Shown: positions 34,176 to 42,725 of the stretch, piece after piece
Layout: each line of letters opens with the position of its first letter
Position numbering within the stretch: position 1 is the first letter of the stretch
Assembly (NCBI RefSeq): GCF_031119625.1
Contig: NZ_JAVHZV010000010.1
Coordinates: forward strand, 186,001-250,000
Reading direction: 5' to 3'
DNA length: 64,000 nucleotides
DNA from: Pseudomonas sp. G34
GTDB taxonomy: Bacteria; Pseudomonadota; Gammaproteobacteria; Pseudomonadales; Pseudomonadaceae
Program-made: the position numbers and the translations under genes
The notes under the pieces: model-generated
Seen by the model: only the letters and a program-made list of their open reading frames with translations
Told to the model about the DNA's origin: nothing
Databases searched by the model: none

Positions 34176-35540
34176 TCAGTCGGGCGCTTGCGCGGCGTCG
34201 CCACGCCAGGCTGCGGGCTCAGGGGGCGCCAATCCCAGGGTGCGGTATATCTCGACCCAGCGCAGTGCAACGTCACTGGCGGCCCGTTGTTGTTCAAGCT
34301 GCGTATCGAACTGGGTGCGCTGGGCATCCAGCACCTCGATCATCGACAAGGTACCCGCGTCGTACTGCCGTTGCGCCAGAGCGGTGGCGCTGGCAGCGGA
34401 GCGGCTGGCGGTGTCCAGCAGGCGTTGCCGATCGAGGCCCTCGAGGTAAGCGCTGATGGCGCTGCGGGTCTCCCTGAGTGCCTCAACCAGGCTGGCCTGA
34501 TAGCCAAGCCAGGCTTGCTCGCGGCGTGCGTCACCGGCTTCGATGCCGGCGCGGATGCGACCGAAATCGAACAGCGGTTGCAGCGCCTGCGCACTGAGCG
34601 TCCAGGCCGGCACGCTCGCGCCCTGTTCGAAGCCCACCAGTGCGCCGAGGGTCAGTTGTGGATAACGCAGCGCCTGTGCCGCATCCAGGCTGCTATCCGC
34701 CGCCAGCAGGCGCAGTTCGGCTGCACGCACGTCGGCGCGCGCACGCAGGCTGCTGGCGGGAAGCTGCAGCAACGGGAGCAGGCGCTCGTCACGCGGTGCC
34801 AAGGGTTGCGCCTGTTCGGCCAGCAGCGCGTCGATCCGCGATTGTTCGGCGTTGAGCAGATAGGCCAGTGCGTAGCGCGCTGCTTCAGCACGTTGGCGCG
34901 CCTGCGGAACGACCGCTCGGGTGATCGCCACCTGGGTATCGAGACGCTCGACATCGAAGCCACTGGCGGTGCCCTGGTCGAAACGTACCCGGGTGATTCG
35001 GGCGATCTGCGCCTGGCTGTCGGCAGCGCGGCTGGCGATGTCCACCTCGCGCTGTGCCAGGCGATAGTTCAGGTAGGTGCTGGCCACTTCGGCGATCAGG
35101 CTGACGCGTAACGCCTGGTAGTCGGCGCGCACCGCCTGCAGGTTGGCCTCGGCAGCGCGTTGCAGCGCACCCAGGCGCCCGAACAGGTCGGTTTCCCAGC
35201 TCAGGTCCAGGCCGTAGAAATAGTCCTCGTCATGGCCCTCGCTGGCGCTACGCCCCCGCTCGTGGCTACCCGTAATATTCAGATTCGGATAACGGTTGCC
35301 TGCAGCCTGGCGACGCAGCGCACGCTGCTCGCGAATACGCTGGGCTGCCGTGGCCAGGTCGAGGTTGTCGCGCAGCGCCAGCGCCACCAGCTGATCCAGC
35401 GCAGGATCCTGCAGGCTTTGCCACCAGGCCTGGGGCAGCGCGGCCACCGCCTGGGCCGGCAAGGGTGCTGGCGGCATTGGCTCGCGGCTGCTGCAGGCCA
35501 AAAGCGCAAGACAGCCCAGCGCCAGCACCAAAACCCTCAT
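34176..35540 (-). CDS. RND efflux outer-membrane lipoprotein (NodT/OprM family)
   Basis: 454 aa. Lipoprotein signal with lipobox 'LALLAC' (Cys ~16) and two outer-membrane efflux repeats, seen in 'WWQSLQDPALDQLVALALRDNLDLATAAQRIREQRA' and the second half 'YDAGTLSMIEVLDAQRTQFD'. It forms the trimeric channel of a tripartite pump. It starts 4 bp inside the RND gene end and closes the three-gene operon (adaptor, pump, channel). Substrate unknown. Confidence 0.9.
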   Translation of the reverse strand: MRVLVLALGCLALLACSSREPMPPAPLPAQAVAALPQAWWQSLQDPALDQLVALALRDNLDLATAAQRIREQRALRRQAAGNRYPNLNITGSHERGRSASEGHDEDYFYGLDLSWETDLFGRLGALQRAAEANLQAVRADYQALRVSLIAEVASTYLNYRLAQREVDIASRAADSQAQIARITRVRFDQGTASGFDVERLDTQVAITRAVVPQARQRAEAARYALAYLLNAEQSRIDALLAEQAQPLAPRDERLLPLLQLPASSLRARADVRAAELRLLAADSSLDAAQALRYPQLTLGALVGFEQGASVPAWTLSAQALQPLFDFGRIRAGIEAGDARREQAWLGYQASLVEALRETRSAISAYLEGLDRQRLLDTASRSAASATALAQRQYDAGTLSMIEVLDAQRTQFDTQLEQQRAASDVALRWVEIYRTLGLAPPEPAAWRGDAAQAPD

Positions 35541-38500
35541 GCTGCGCCCTCCGGGTGCGCTATGCCAGGCGCGCGGCGCGCGGACAGGTGGCGATCCATC
35601 ATCAGGTAGACCACCGGCGTGGTCAGCAGGGTGAGCACCTGGCTGAACAGCAGACCGCCGACCACGGCAACCCCCAGTGGCTCACGCAGCTCGGCGCCGG
35701 TACCGAAGGCAAGCATCAGCGGCACCGCACCGAACATCGCGGCCAGGGTGGTCATCAGGATCGGCCGGAAGCGCGCCATGCATGCCTGGTGGATGGCCTC
35801 GCGCGGCGCCATGCCCTGGCGCTGCGCCTGCAGGGCGAAATCGACCAGCAGGATGCCGTTCTTCTTGACGATGCCGATCAGCAGAATCAGGCCGATCAGC
35901 GCCATGATGGAAAAATCCAGGCCCCACAACCAGAGCAGCAGCAAGGCGCCGATACCGGCCGACGGAATGGTCGAGAGGATGGTCAGCGGGTGCACCAGGC
36001 TTTCATAGAGCACGCCCAGAATGATGTATACGGCGACCAGCGCCGCCAGGATCAGCCAGGGTTGCGAGGCCAGGGTCTGCTGGAAGGCCTGGGCGGCGCC
36101 GCCGAACCGCCCACCGATGCTGGCCGGCATGCCGATGTCCTGCTCGAGCTGGCGCAACACCGCCACCGCGTCGCCAAGGGCCACGCCGGGCGCCAGATTG
36201 AATGACAGGTTGGCCGAGGGCAGCATGCCGCTGTGGTTGATGCTGACCGGCGCCGGCTTGGCTGGCAGCACCTGCACGAAGGTGCTAAGCGGCACCAGCT
36301 GGCCGGTTGCCGGAGAACGCAGCTGGAACAGCTCGAGGCTTTGCACCCGCTGAAGCTGGCTGCTGCTCAATTCCAGCACTACCTGGTACTGGTTGGACGC
36401 GGTCTGGATCTCGTTGATCCGCCGTTGCCCAAAGGCGTCATACAGCGCCTCGTCGACATCCGCTGCCGAGAAGCCATAGCGCGAGGCGGCCTGGCGATCG
36501 ATCTGCACCGGCGTTATCGAGGCGTCGAACTGCAGGTCGTTGTTCACGTCGCGAAACATCGGCTGCTGCTGCAAGCGCTCGGTCAGGCGCGGTGTCCAGA
36601 GCGCCAGCTCGTCCAGCGAACGACTGCGCAGGATGTACTGGTATTGCGCACGCGACGCCCGGGAGCCGAGGTTGATGTCCTGCCCCGCCCGCAGGGTCAC
36701 GCGCAGGTCGGGGATGGCGGCGAACTGGGGACGCAGCCGGTCGATGACTTGCTCGACGCTTAGCGAGCGATCATCCGGATCGGTCAGCACCACGGCCAGG
36801 CCACCGACACTGTAGCTGCCGTCATTGCCGATGTCGGCGTTGAAGGCCACGACGTCCGGGTCGTTACGCAGGATATCCACAACCTGCCGGCTCTTGGCAC
36901 GCATCGCCGCAAAGGAAATATCCGCCGAGGCCTGCACCGTGCCGTTCATGAAGCCGGTGTCCTGCAGCGGGAAGAAGCCCTTGGGCATCAGCGCGAAGCC
37001 ACCAACACTGATGGCGATGCAGGCGAAGAACGCCGTCAGGATCGCGCGCGGATGATCCAGCGCCCATACCAGCGTGCGCTCGTAACCGCGTAGCACACGG
37101 CGCATGGTCGGCCCGGGCCCGTCATGGTTCGCCAGCGGGCGCATGCACAGGGCGGCCAGGGCCGGCGCCAGGGTCAGGCAGATGACCACCGAAATCATGA
37201 CCGCCGAGGTGGCCGCCAGGGCGAACTCGCGAAACAGGCGGCCCACGTAGCCGCTCATGAAGAACAGCGGAATGAACACCGCCACCAGCGACAGGCTGAT
37301 GGACACCACCGTGAAACCGATCTCGCGCACCCCGTCGAGGGCCGCCTGAACCCGGCCGACACCACGCTCCAGGTGCCGGTGGATGTTCTCCACGACGACG
37401 ATGGCGTCGTCGACGATGAAGCCCACGGCGACGATGATCGCCACCAGCGTCAGGTTGTTGAGCGACAAGCCGAACGCCAGCATGGCCGCGCAGGAACCGA
37501 TCACCGAGGTCGCCAGCACGGCGAACACCACCAGGGTCGCCGACCACTGGCGCAGGAACAGCGCCATGATGCCGATCACCAGCGCGACGGCGATCAGCAG
37601 GGTCAACTCGGCCTCGTGCAGCGACGCGCGGATGGTTCGGGTGCGGTCGTTGAGCACCTTGACCTCGAGATCGGCCGGGAGACCGGCGGTGAGTTCGGGC
37701 AGCGCCGCCGTTACCGCATCCGCAGTGGCGACGATATTGGCGCCCGGCTGACGGCGGATCACCACCGCCACGCCGGGTTTGCCATTGGGCGTGGCCTGGG
37801 TGTAGGCGTTTTCCGCAGCGGACACCACCCTCGCCACATCCCCCAGGCGTATGGCCGCACCGTTGCGGTAGGCGACGATCAGGTCGGCGTATTCACCGGC
37901 TTCGAACAGCTGGCCGTTGCTGTCCAGGGTCGACAGTCGATACTGACCGACCAGCGCGCCGGTTGGCCGGTTGCCGCTGGCGCGCTGCACCGCACCGCGG
38001 ATGTCCGCCAGGGTGACGCCGGCCGCCACCAGCCGCTCTGGCCGTGCCTGGATGCGGATCGCCGGGCGCTGCAGGCCGTTGAGGCGGATCATCCCCACGC
38101 CTTCGATCTGGCTCAGCTGGCGGGCGATGGCCGACTCGGCCAGGTCGCTGACTTCATAGGGCGAGAGGGTATCGGAGGTGACCGAGAGGATCAGGATCGG
38201 TGTGTCGGCCGGGTTGATCTTGCGCCACACCGGCAGCTCGGGGAGCTGGCTGGGCAGGCGCGACGAGGCAGCGTTGATCGCCGCCTGGACTTCCTGGGCG
38301 GCAGCGTCGATGTCCTTGTCGAGGTTGAACTGCAGGATCAGTTCGACCCGGCCCAGGGAGCTGGTCGAGGTCATGTCGTCCACACCCGGGATGGCGCTGA
38401 GCTGCACCTCGAGGGGGGTGGCGACCGACGAGGCCATGGTTTCGGCGCTGGCACCGGGCATCTGTGCGGAAATCTCGATGGTCGGCGCATCCACCTCCGG

Positions 38501-38623
38501 CAGCGGCGCCAGCGGCAGCCGCGCAAAAGCGATGACGCCCCCCAGGATCAGGGCCATGGCGAGCAGAATCATGCCAATCGGGTGGGCGATGCATAGCGCG
38601 TAGAAGCCGCGTGACCGCCTCAA
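35537..38623 (-). CDS. RND family efflux pump, inner-membrane transporter (MdtC/MuxC-like)
   Basis: 1028 aa with the 12-helix HAE1-RND layout: N-terminal helix 'MILLAMALILGGVIAFARLPLAPLPEVDAPTIEISAQMPGAS', the helix-4 acidic pair region 'GFIVDDAIVVVENIHR' and 'FPLQDTGFMNGTVQ'. It is driven by proton flux and exports small molecules. The chosen start is a TTG at 38623 (MRRSRGFYALC) overlapping the adaptor TGA as TTGA, with GGAG 7 nt upstream; the longer frame inside the adaptor gene has no pump-like sequence. The 1028-aa size matches MdtB/MdtC-type pumps. Confidence 0.9.
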   Translation of the reverse strand: MRRSRGFYALCIAHPIGMILLAMALILGGVIAFARLPLAPLPEVDAPTIEISAQMPGASAETMASSVATPLEVQLSAIPGVDDMTSTSSLGRVELILQFNLDKDIDAAAQEVQAAINAASSRLPSQLPELPVWRKINPADTPILILSVTSDTLSPYEVSDLAESAIARQLSQIEGVGMIRLNGLQRPAIRIQARPERLVAAGVTLADIRGAVQRASGNRPTGALVGQYRLSTLDSNGQLFEAGEYADLIVAYRNGAAIRLGDVARVVSAAENAYTQATPNGKPGVAVVIRRQPGANIVATADAVTAALPELTAGLPADLEVKVLNDRTRTIRASLHEAELTLLIAVALVIGIMALFLRQWSATLVVFAVLATSVIGSCAAMLAFGLSLNNLTLVAIIVAVGFIVDDAIVVVENIHRHLERGVGRVQAALDGVREIGFTVVSISLSLVAVFIPLFFMSGYVGRLFREFALAATSAVMISVVICLTLAPALAALCMRPLANHDGPGPTMRRVLRGYERTLVWALDHPRAILTAFFACIAISVGGFALMPKGFFPLQDTGFMNGTVQASADISFAAMRAKSRQVVDILRNDPDVVAFNADIGNDGSYSVGGLAVVLTDPDDRSLSVEQVIDRLRPQFAAIPDLRVTLRAGQDINLGSRASRAQYQYILRSRSLDELALWTPRLTERLQQQPMFRDVNNDLQFDASITPVQIDRQAASRYGFSAADVDEALYDAFGQRRINEIQTASNQYQVVLELSSSQLQRVQSLELFQLRSPATGQLVPLSTFVQVLPAKPAPVSINHSGMLPSANLSFNLAPGVALGDAVAVLRQLEQDIGMPASIGGRFGGAAQAFQQTLASQPWLILAALVAVYIILGVLYESLVHPLTILSTIPSAGIGALLLLWLWGLDFSIMALIGLILLIGIVKKNGILLVDFALQAQRQGMAPREAIHQACMARFRPILMTTLAAMFGAVPLMLAFGTGAELREPLGVAVVGGLLFSQVLTLLTTPVVYLMMDRHLSARRAPGIAHPEGAA

Positions 38624-39753
38624 GGCTGATCTCCGCCAACGGGCACCGGCTCGGCGCGCCTGACGGTAACCCCAGGGCGCAACCGTGACTGGCCATCGGT
38701 GACGATCCGATCCCCGGCCGCCAAGCCCGCAACGACCGCCCGCTGCTCGTCCTCGTGCAGCACCTTGACTGCTACGGGTTGCACCTGCTCGCCTTCGACG
38801 CGCCACACGAAGGTGCCCTCGGTGCGCTGACGGATGGCCTCGAGCGGCACCGACAGCGCCTGCTCGAGCAGCCCGGTCTGCAGGGTGACCACCACCGACT
38901 GATCCGGCCACAGCTGCTCCCGGGCATTGTCGAACCGTGCCTTGAACCGCAGCGTGCCCGTGTCCAGCGCAACCCGGTTGTCGATCAGCGCCAGGGTGCC
39001 GGTGCCGAGCAGCGCGCCGCCGTCCTCGCGAAAGGCCTGCACTGGCGCCTTCTGTGCGCCGCCTAGCAGACGCTGCAGCTCGGGCAGACGGCGCTGGGGC
39101 AATGTGGCTTCCACATCGATGGGGTCGATCTGCACCACCGAAAACAGGCTGACGCTGTCATTGGCCCTGAGCAAACTGCCGACATCCACGTTGCGAATGC
39201 CCAGGCGACCATCGATGGGCGACTCGATTCGCGTATGGGAAAGCTGCACCTGAGCGGCATTCACCGCGGCGTCACGGGTCGCCAGCGTGGCCTGCAGACG
39301 CGCCACCAGAGCCTTCTGTTGATCGAGGGTCTGCGCAGGCGAGGCACGCTCGCGCACCAGGTTCTGGTAACGCTGCAAGTCGACCCGGGCGATATCCAGT
39401 TCCGCCCGGGTCACGTTGCGCTCGGCCTGGGCCTGCTGCAGTGCGGCGCGCAGGCTGCGGTCATCGAGCCGAGCCAGCAACTGCCCCTTGCGTACCTGCT
39501 GCCCCTCGGCAACCGGCAATTCGACCAGCGTGGCGTCGACCTGGGCACGGATTTCCACGCTGTTCAGCGCCCGCACCCGACCCAGCGTACGCAGCAGCAC
39601 CGGGATGTCGGCAGCTACCACCTCGTGCACCACCACCGGTACCGCCGCGGGCGTCTGGGCAACGGCGGTGGGCGACGGGCGAAGCCACCACGCAAGCCCG
39701 GCGCCGACCAGCAGGATGCAAACCACGAGCGACACTGTTCGGGAGGGGGCCAT
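38620..39753 (-). CDS. RND efflux periplasmic adaptor (membrane fusion protein)
   Basis: 377 aa. N-terminal signal/anchor (VSLVVCILLVGAGLAWWL), then the MFP order: lipoyl half ('GRVRALNSVEIRAQVDATLVELPVAEGQQVRKGQLLARLD'), a coiled-coil hairpin (~100-165), second lipoyl half and beta-barrel ('SHTRIESPIDGRLGIRNVDVG'). Resembles MdtA-type adaptors. First gene of the efflux operon. ATG 39753 is the first that yields a signal-like N terminus; the open frame continues upstream without conserved sequence. Confidence 0.9.
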   Translation of the reverse strand: MAPSRTVSLVVCILLVGAGLAWWLRPSPTAVAQTPAAVPVVVHEVVAADIPVLLRTLGRVRALNSVEIRAQVDATLVELPVAEGQQVRKGQLLARLDDRSLRAALQQAQAERNVTRAELDIARVDLQRYQNLVRERASPAQTLDQQKALVARLQATLATRDAAVNAAQVQLSHTRIESPIDGRLGIRNVDVGSLLRANDSVSLFSVVQIDPIDVEATLPQRRLPELQRLLGGAQKAPVQAFREDGGALLGTGTLALIDNRVALDTGTLRFKARFDNAREQLWPDQSVVVTLQTGLLEQALSVPLEAIRQRTEGTFVWRVEGEQVQPVAVKVLHEDEQRAVVAGLAAGDRIVTDGQSRLRPGVTVRRAEPVPVGGDQP

Positions 39754-39956
39754 GCGGGTCTTCGCAATAATTAAGAGGGAGGAAATCGGCACTTGCGGTT
39801 TTACTGCAATCGGACGTTTTAACGGATTTTGCGGGTTAAATCCCCCATTGCTTGCCAAATTTACATGACAGTGCATTGCAGCACCTGCCCGTCGTCCGAT
39901 GACAGCATGGCGCCGCAGCGGTAGAGTCGCCGCCTTACCCAGGCCGCTCCGGACCC

Positions 39957-42674
39957 ATGATGCAGGAACACGACGCACGGATCGCCCGCCTGCTGGCCTT
40001 CTACCGCAGCGCCTACCTGGCTGACAGCCGCGACCTGAACCTCGACAATCTGTCCACGCTGGCAGCCGGGCGCCTGGCCTGGCTCGATGGCCGTGACGAA
40101 CTGGCCAGTGGCGCCCTGCCGCTGCTGGCGCTGGCACCGAGCGTCGGCGCCGAGCTGGAGCGTCAGCAGCGCCTTTACCAACGCGAACTGCAGCTGGTCT
40201 ATGGCGTGCTGCCGGTGTGCGGCCGTCTGGGCAATGGCGAAGGCCCGGCGACCGCGTTCTGCGCACCGCTGGTGTACTACGAGGCCAACCTGAGCAGCGG
40301 CAGCGAAGGCGATGCGCACCTGCTGGCCATCGATACCCATCAGCCGCTGCTGAACTGGCGACTGCTGCGCCAGCTACTGGTAGAGGGTGACAACGCCTCG
40401 CTCGATGACCTGCCGCTGAGCGATGCGCCCATCGACGCCCACGTGCTCGGTGACCTGCTGAGCTGGGTCAGACAACGCACCCAGGTTGCCGATGTGCTGT
40501 CCGCCAGCGGCTTCCCGGCGCTGGAGAGCCAGGATGCGGTGGACAAGGCACTGCGCCGCCGCAGCCTGTCGCTGCGGGCAGCGGCGCTGGTGGCGCTGGT
40601 ACCACGAGGCAGTGGTAGCAGGGGCATCGTGCACGAGTTGCAGCAATTGCAGGAAGCCAAGGACTGGTCGCCGCCATTGCGTCAGTTGCTCGGTGCCACG
40701 TTACCCGCGGCCGAGCCCGGCGCCAGCACGCCCCACGCCCTGCCGGCCCAACTCAGCGCTGCGCAGAGCCGAGCCCTGGCCAACGCGGCGCACTACCCGC
40801 TCAGCCAGATATCCGGCCCGCCCGGCACCGGCAAGAGCTACACCCTGGCGGCGCTTGCCCTGGATCGCTATCTGCATGGCGAGTCGGTGCTGCTGGTCAG
40901 CCGCAGCGAACAGGCGGTGCGGGTCATCGGCCAGAAACTGCGCGAGGATTTCGGCCTGCGTGATGCGGTACTCGAGAGCAGCAGCGGCAGCCTCCAGCAA
41001 ACCCTGCGCGAGCGTCTCTCCAGTTTGCTGCAGGGTGAACTGACGAGCGTTGACGAGCAGGCCGAAGCGCAGCAGGAGCAAGCCCTGCGCAAGCTGATCG
41101 ACGAGGAGCGGCGCCTGGCCAAAGCCCTTGGCCAGCGCAACGAGCAGGCACTGCGCTGGAGCCGGCTGATCCTGCGCGCCGACCGCGGTGCCCTGGGTTT
41201 CTGGCAACGCCATCTGCTGCTGCCCTGGGTGCGTCGGCGCGTACGCGGCAGCGTGCGACCCTGGGTGCTGCTCGATGAGTTGCGCGAGTGCCAGCAACGC
41301 CGCGAGCAGTTGAGCCGCGACTACCTCAACACCCGACGCGCTGCGCGACTGCAACGCCTGCTGGCCGCTGACCGACAGCTGTTCGTGCAGTACAACCAGG
41401 CGATTCGCGCGCGCCAGTCGCAGCGCCAGCTGGCGCTGTTCGAGGATGTCGACCCGCAGCGCCTGCTGGCTGCCTTCCCGATCTGGGTGGTGACCCTCGA
41501 GGAACTGCACAAGCTGCTGCCACTACGCACCGGCCTGTTCGACGTGATGGTCATGGACGAAGCCACCCAATGCGATATCGCCTCGGCCCTGCCGGCCTTC
41601 CAGCGCTGCCGCCGCGCGGTGATCACCGGTGATGCCAGGCAGCTGCGCCACCTGTCGTTCCTGTCGCGCAGCCGCGAAACGCAGTTGCTGCAGCGCAGCG
41701 GCCTGCCGGCCGAGGAGCGCGAGCGCTGGAGCTACCGCGACAGCAGCGTGCTGGATCTGGTCGGCCTGCACCTGCCTGAACAGAACGCCCTGACCTTTCT
41801 CGACGAACACTTTCGCAGCCGCCCGGCGCTGATTCGCTTCAGCAACCAGCGCTTCTACGACAACCGCTTGCGGGTGATGAAGGAGCGCCCAGGCCTGGCC
41901 AATTGCGACAGCCTGCAGTTGCAACGCCTGGACGGCGAGCGCACGCGCAATGGCGTCAATCAGAGGGAGCTCGAACACGTCCTGCACTTGATCGACGAAC
42001 ATATCCACCGCTACGCCGACAGCCCGGTAAAGCCGAGCATCGGTGTGGTATCGCCATTTCGTGATCAGGTCGAGGCCATCCGCCAGCGCGTCGCCGGCCT
42101 CGACCTGCAGCGCCTGCGCGATTTCCGCGTGCTGGTGGACACGCCCTACGGCTTCCAGGGCGAGGAACGCGACCTGATGATCATCAGCTTCGCCATCGAT
42201 GCCAGCGCCAGCCAGGCCGCGGTGTACCTGAACCGCCAGGACATGTTCAACGTCGCCATCACCCGGGCCCGCGAGCGCCAGGTGGCGCTGTTCAGCGGCG
42301 ATGAGCGGCTGCTGGCGGAGGATCATCTGCTGCGCCGCTATCTGCAGAGCTTTGCCGAGCAGCCGATGAGCGTGGCTACTCAACCCGATCAGGACGAGTT
42401 CGAGCGCGCGCTGTGCAGCGCACTGCAGGCCCAGGGTGTGGCCACCTGGACGCTTTATCCACTGGCCGGGCTGCTACTGGACGTGTTCTGCCAGCGCGGT
42501 GACAAATGCCTTGCCATCGACCTGATCGGCTTTCCCGGCGAAGGCGAAGGCTTCCTGGAACTGGAGCGCTATCGGGTGCTGGCGCGCGCCGGCCTGGAAA
42601 TCCTGCCGCTGAGCTACGCCCTGTGGAGCCAGGAGCCGGAGCTGGCCCTGCAGGCCTTGCTCAAGCGGCTCTAG
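39957..42674 (+). CDS. Superfamily 1 helicase (AAA_11/AAA_12 type) with nuclease-like C terminus
   Basis: 905 aa. Unique N-terminal ~260 aa; Walker A 'SGPPGTGKSYTLAALAL' (~285); 'VLLVSRSEQAV' (motif Ia); a ~150-aa Arg/Gln-rich insertion likely to be coiled coil; DEAD-type box 'VMDEATQCDIASALPAF' (~532); 'VITGDARQLRH' (III); 'EHFRSRPALIRFSN' (IV); 'GVVSPFRDQVEAIR', 'VDTPYGFQGEERDLMIISFA' (V) and 'NVAITRARERQVALFSG' (VI). The last ~95 aa ('FERALCSALQAQGV...CLAIDLIGFPGEGEGFLELERYRVLARAGLEILPLSYALW') look like a PD-(D/E)XK or DUF559-type nuclease fold. It stands alone and could act in DNA repair or defence. ATG at 39957 or 39960. Confidence 0.85.
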   Translation: MMQEHDARIARLLAFYRSAYLADSRDLNLDNLSTLAAGRLAWLDGRDELASGALPLLALAPSVGAELERQQRLYQRELQLVYGVLPVCGRLGNGEGPATAFCAPLVYYEANLSSGSEGDAHLLAIDTHQPLLNWRLLRQLLVEGDNASLDDLPLSDAPIDAHVLGDLLSWVRQRTQVADVLSASGFPALESQDAVDKALRRRSLSLRAAALVALVPRGSGSRGIVHELQQLQEAKDWSPPLRQLLGATLPAAEPGASTPHALPAQLSAAQSRALANAAHYPLSQISGPPGTGKSYTLAALALDRYLHGESVLLVSRSEQAVRVIGQKLREDFGLRDAVLESSSGSLQQTLRERLSSLLQGELTSVDEQAEAQQEQALRKLIDEERRLAKALGQRNEQALRWSRLILRADRGALGFWQRHLLLPWVRRRVRGSVRPWVLLDELRECQQRREQLSRDYLNTRRAARLQRLLAADRQLFVQYNQAIRARQSQRQLALFEDVDPQRLLAAFPIWVVTLEELHKLLPLRTGLFDVMVMDEATQCDIASALPAFQRCRRAVITGDARQLRHLSFLSRSRETQLLQRSGLPAEERERWSYRDSSVLDLVGLHLPEQNALTFLDEHFRSRPALIRFSNQRFYDNRLRVMKERPGLANCDSLQLQRLDGERTRNGVNQRELEHVLHLIDEHIHRYADSPVKPSIGVVSPFRDQVEAIRQRVAGLDLQRLRDFRVLVDTPYGFQGEERDLMIISFAIDASASQAAVYLNRQDMFNVAITRARERQVALFSGDERLLAEDHLLRRYLQSFAEQPMSVATQPDQDEFERALCSALQAQGVATWTLYPLAGLLLDVFCQRGDKCLAIDLIGFPGEGEGFLELERYRVLARAGLEILPLSYALWSQEPELALQALLKRL

Positions 42675-42725
42675 TGCCGCTCAGGCCCCTTGGGCAGCGA
42701 ACCATTCGCCGCCCACGGGCGCTAT

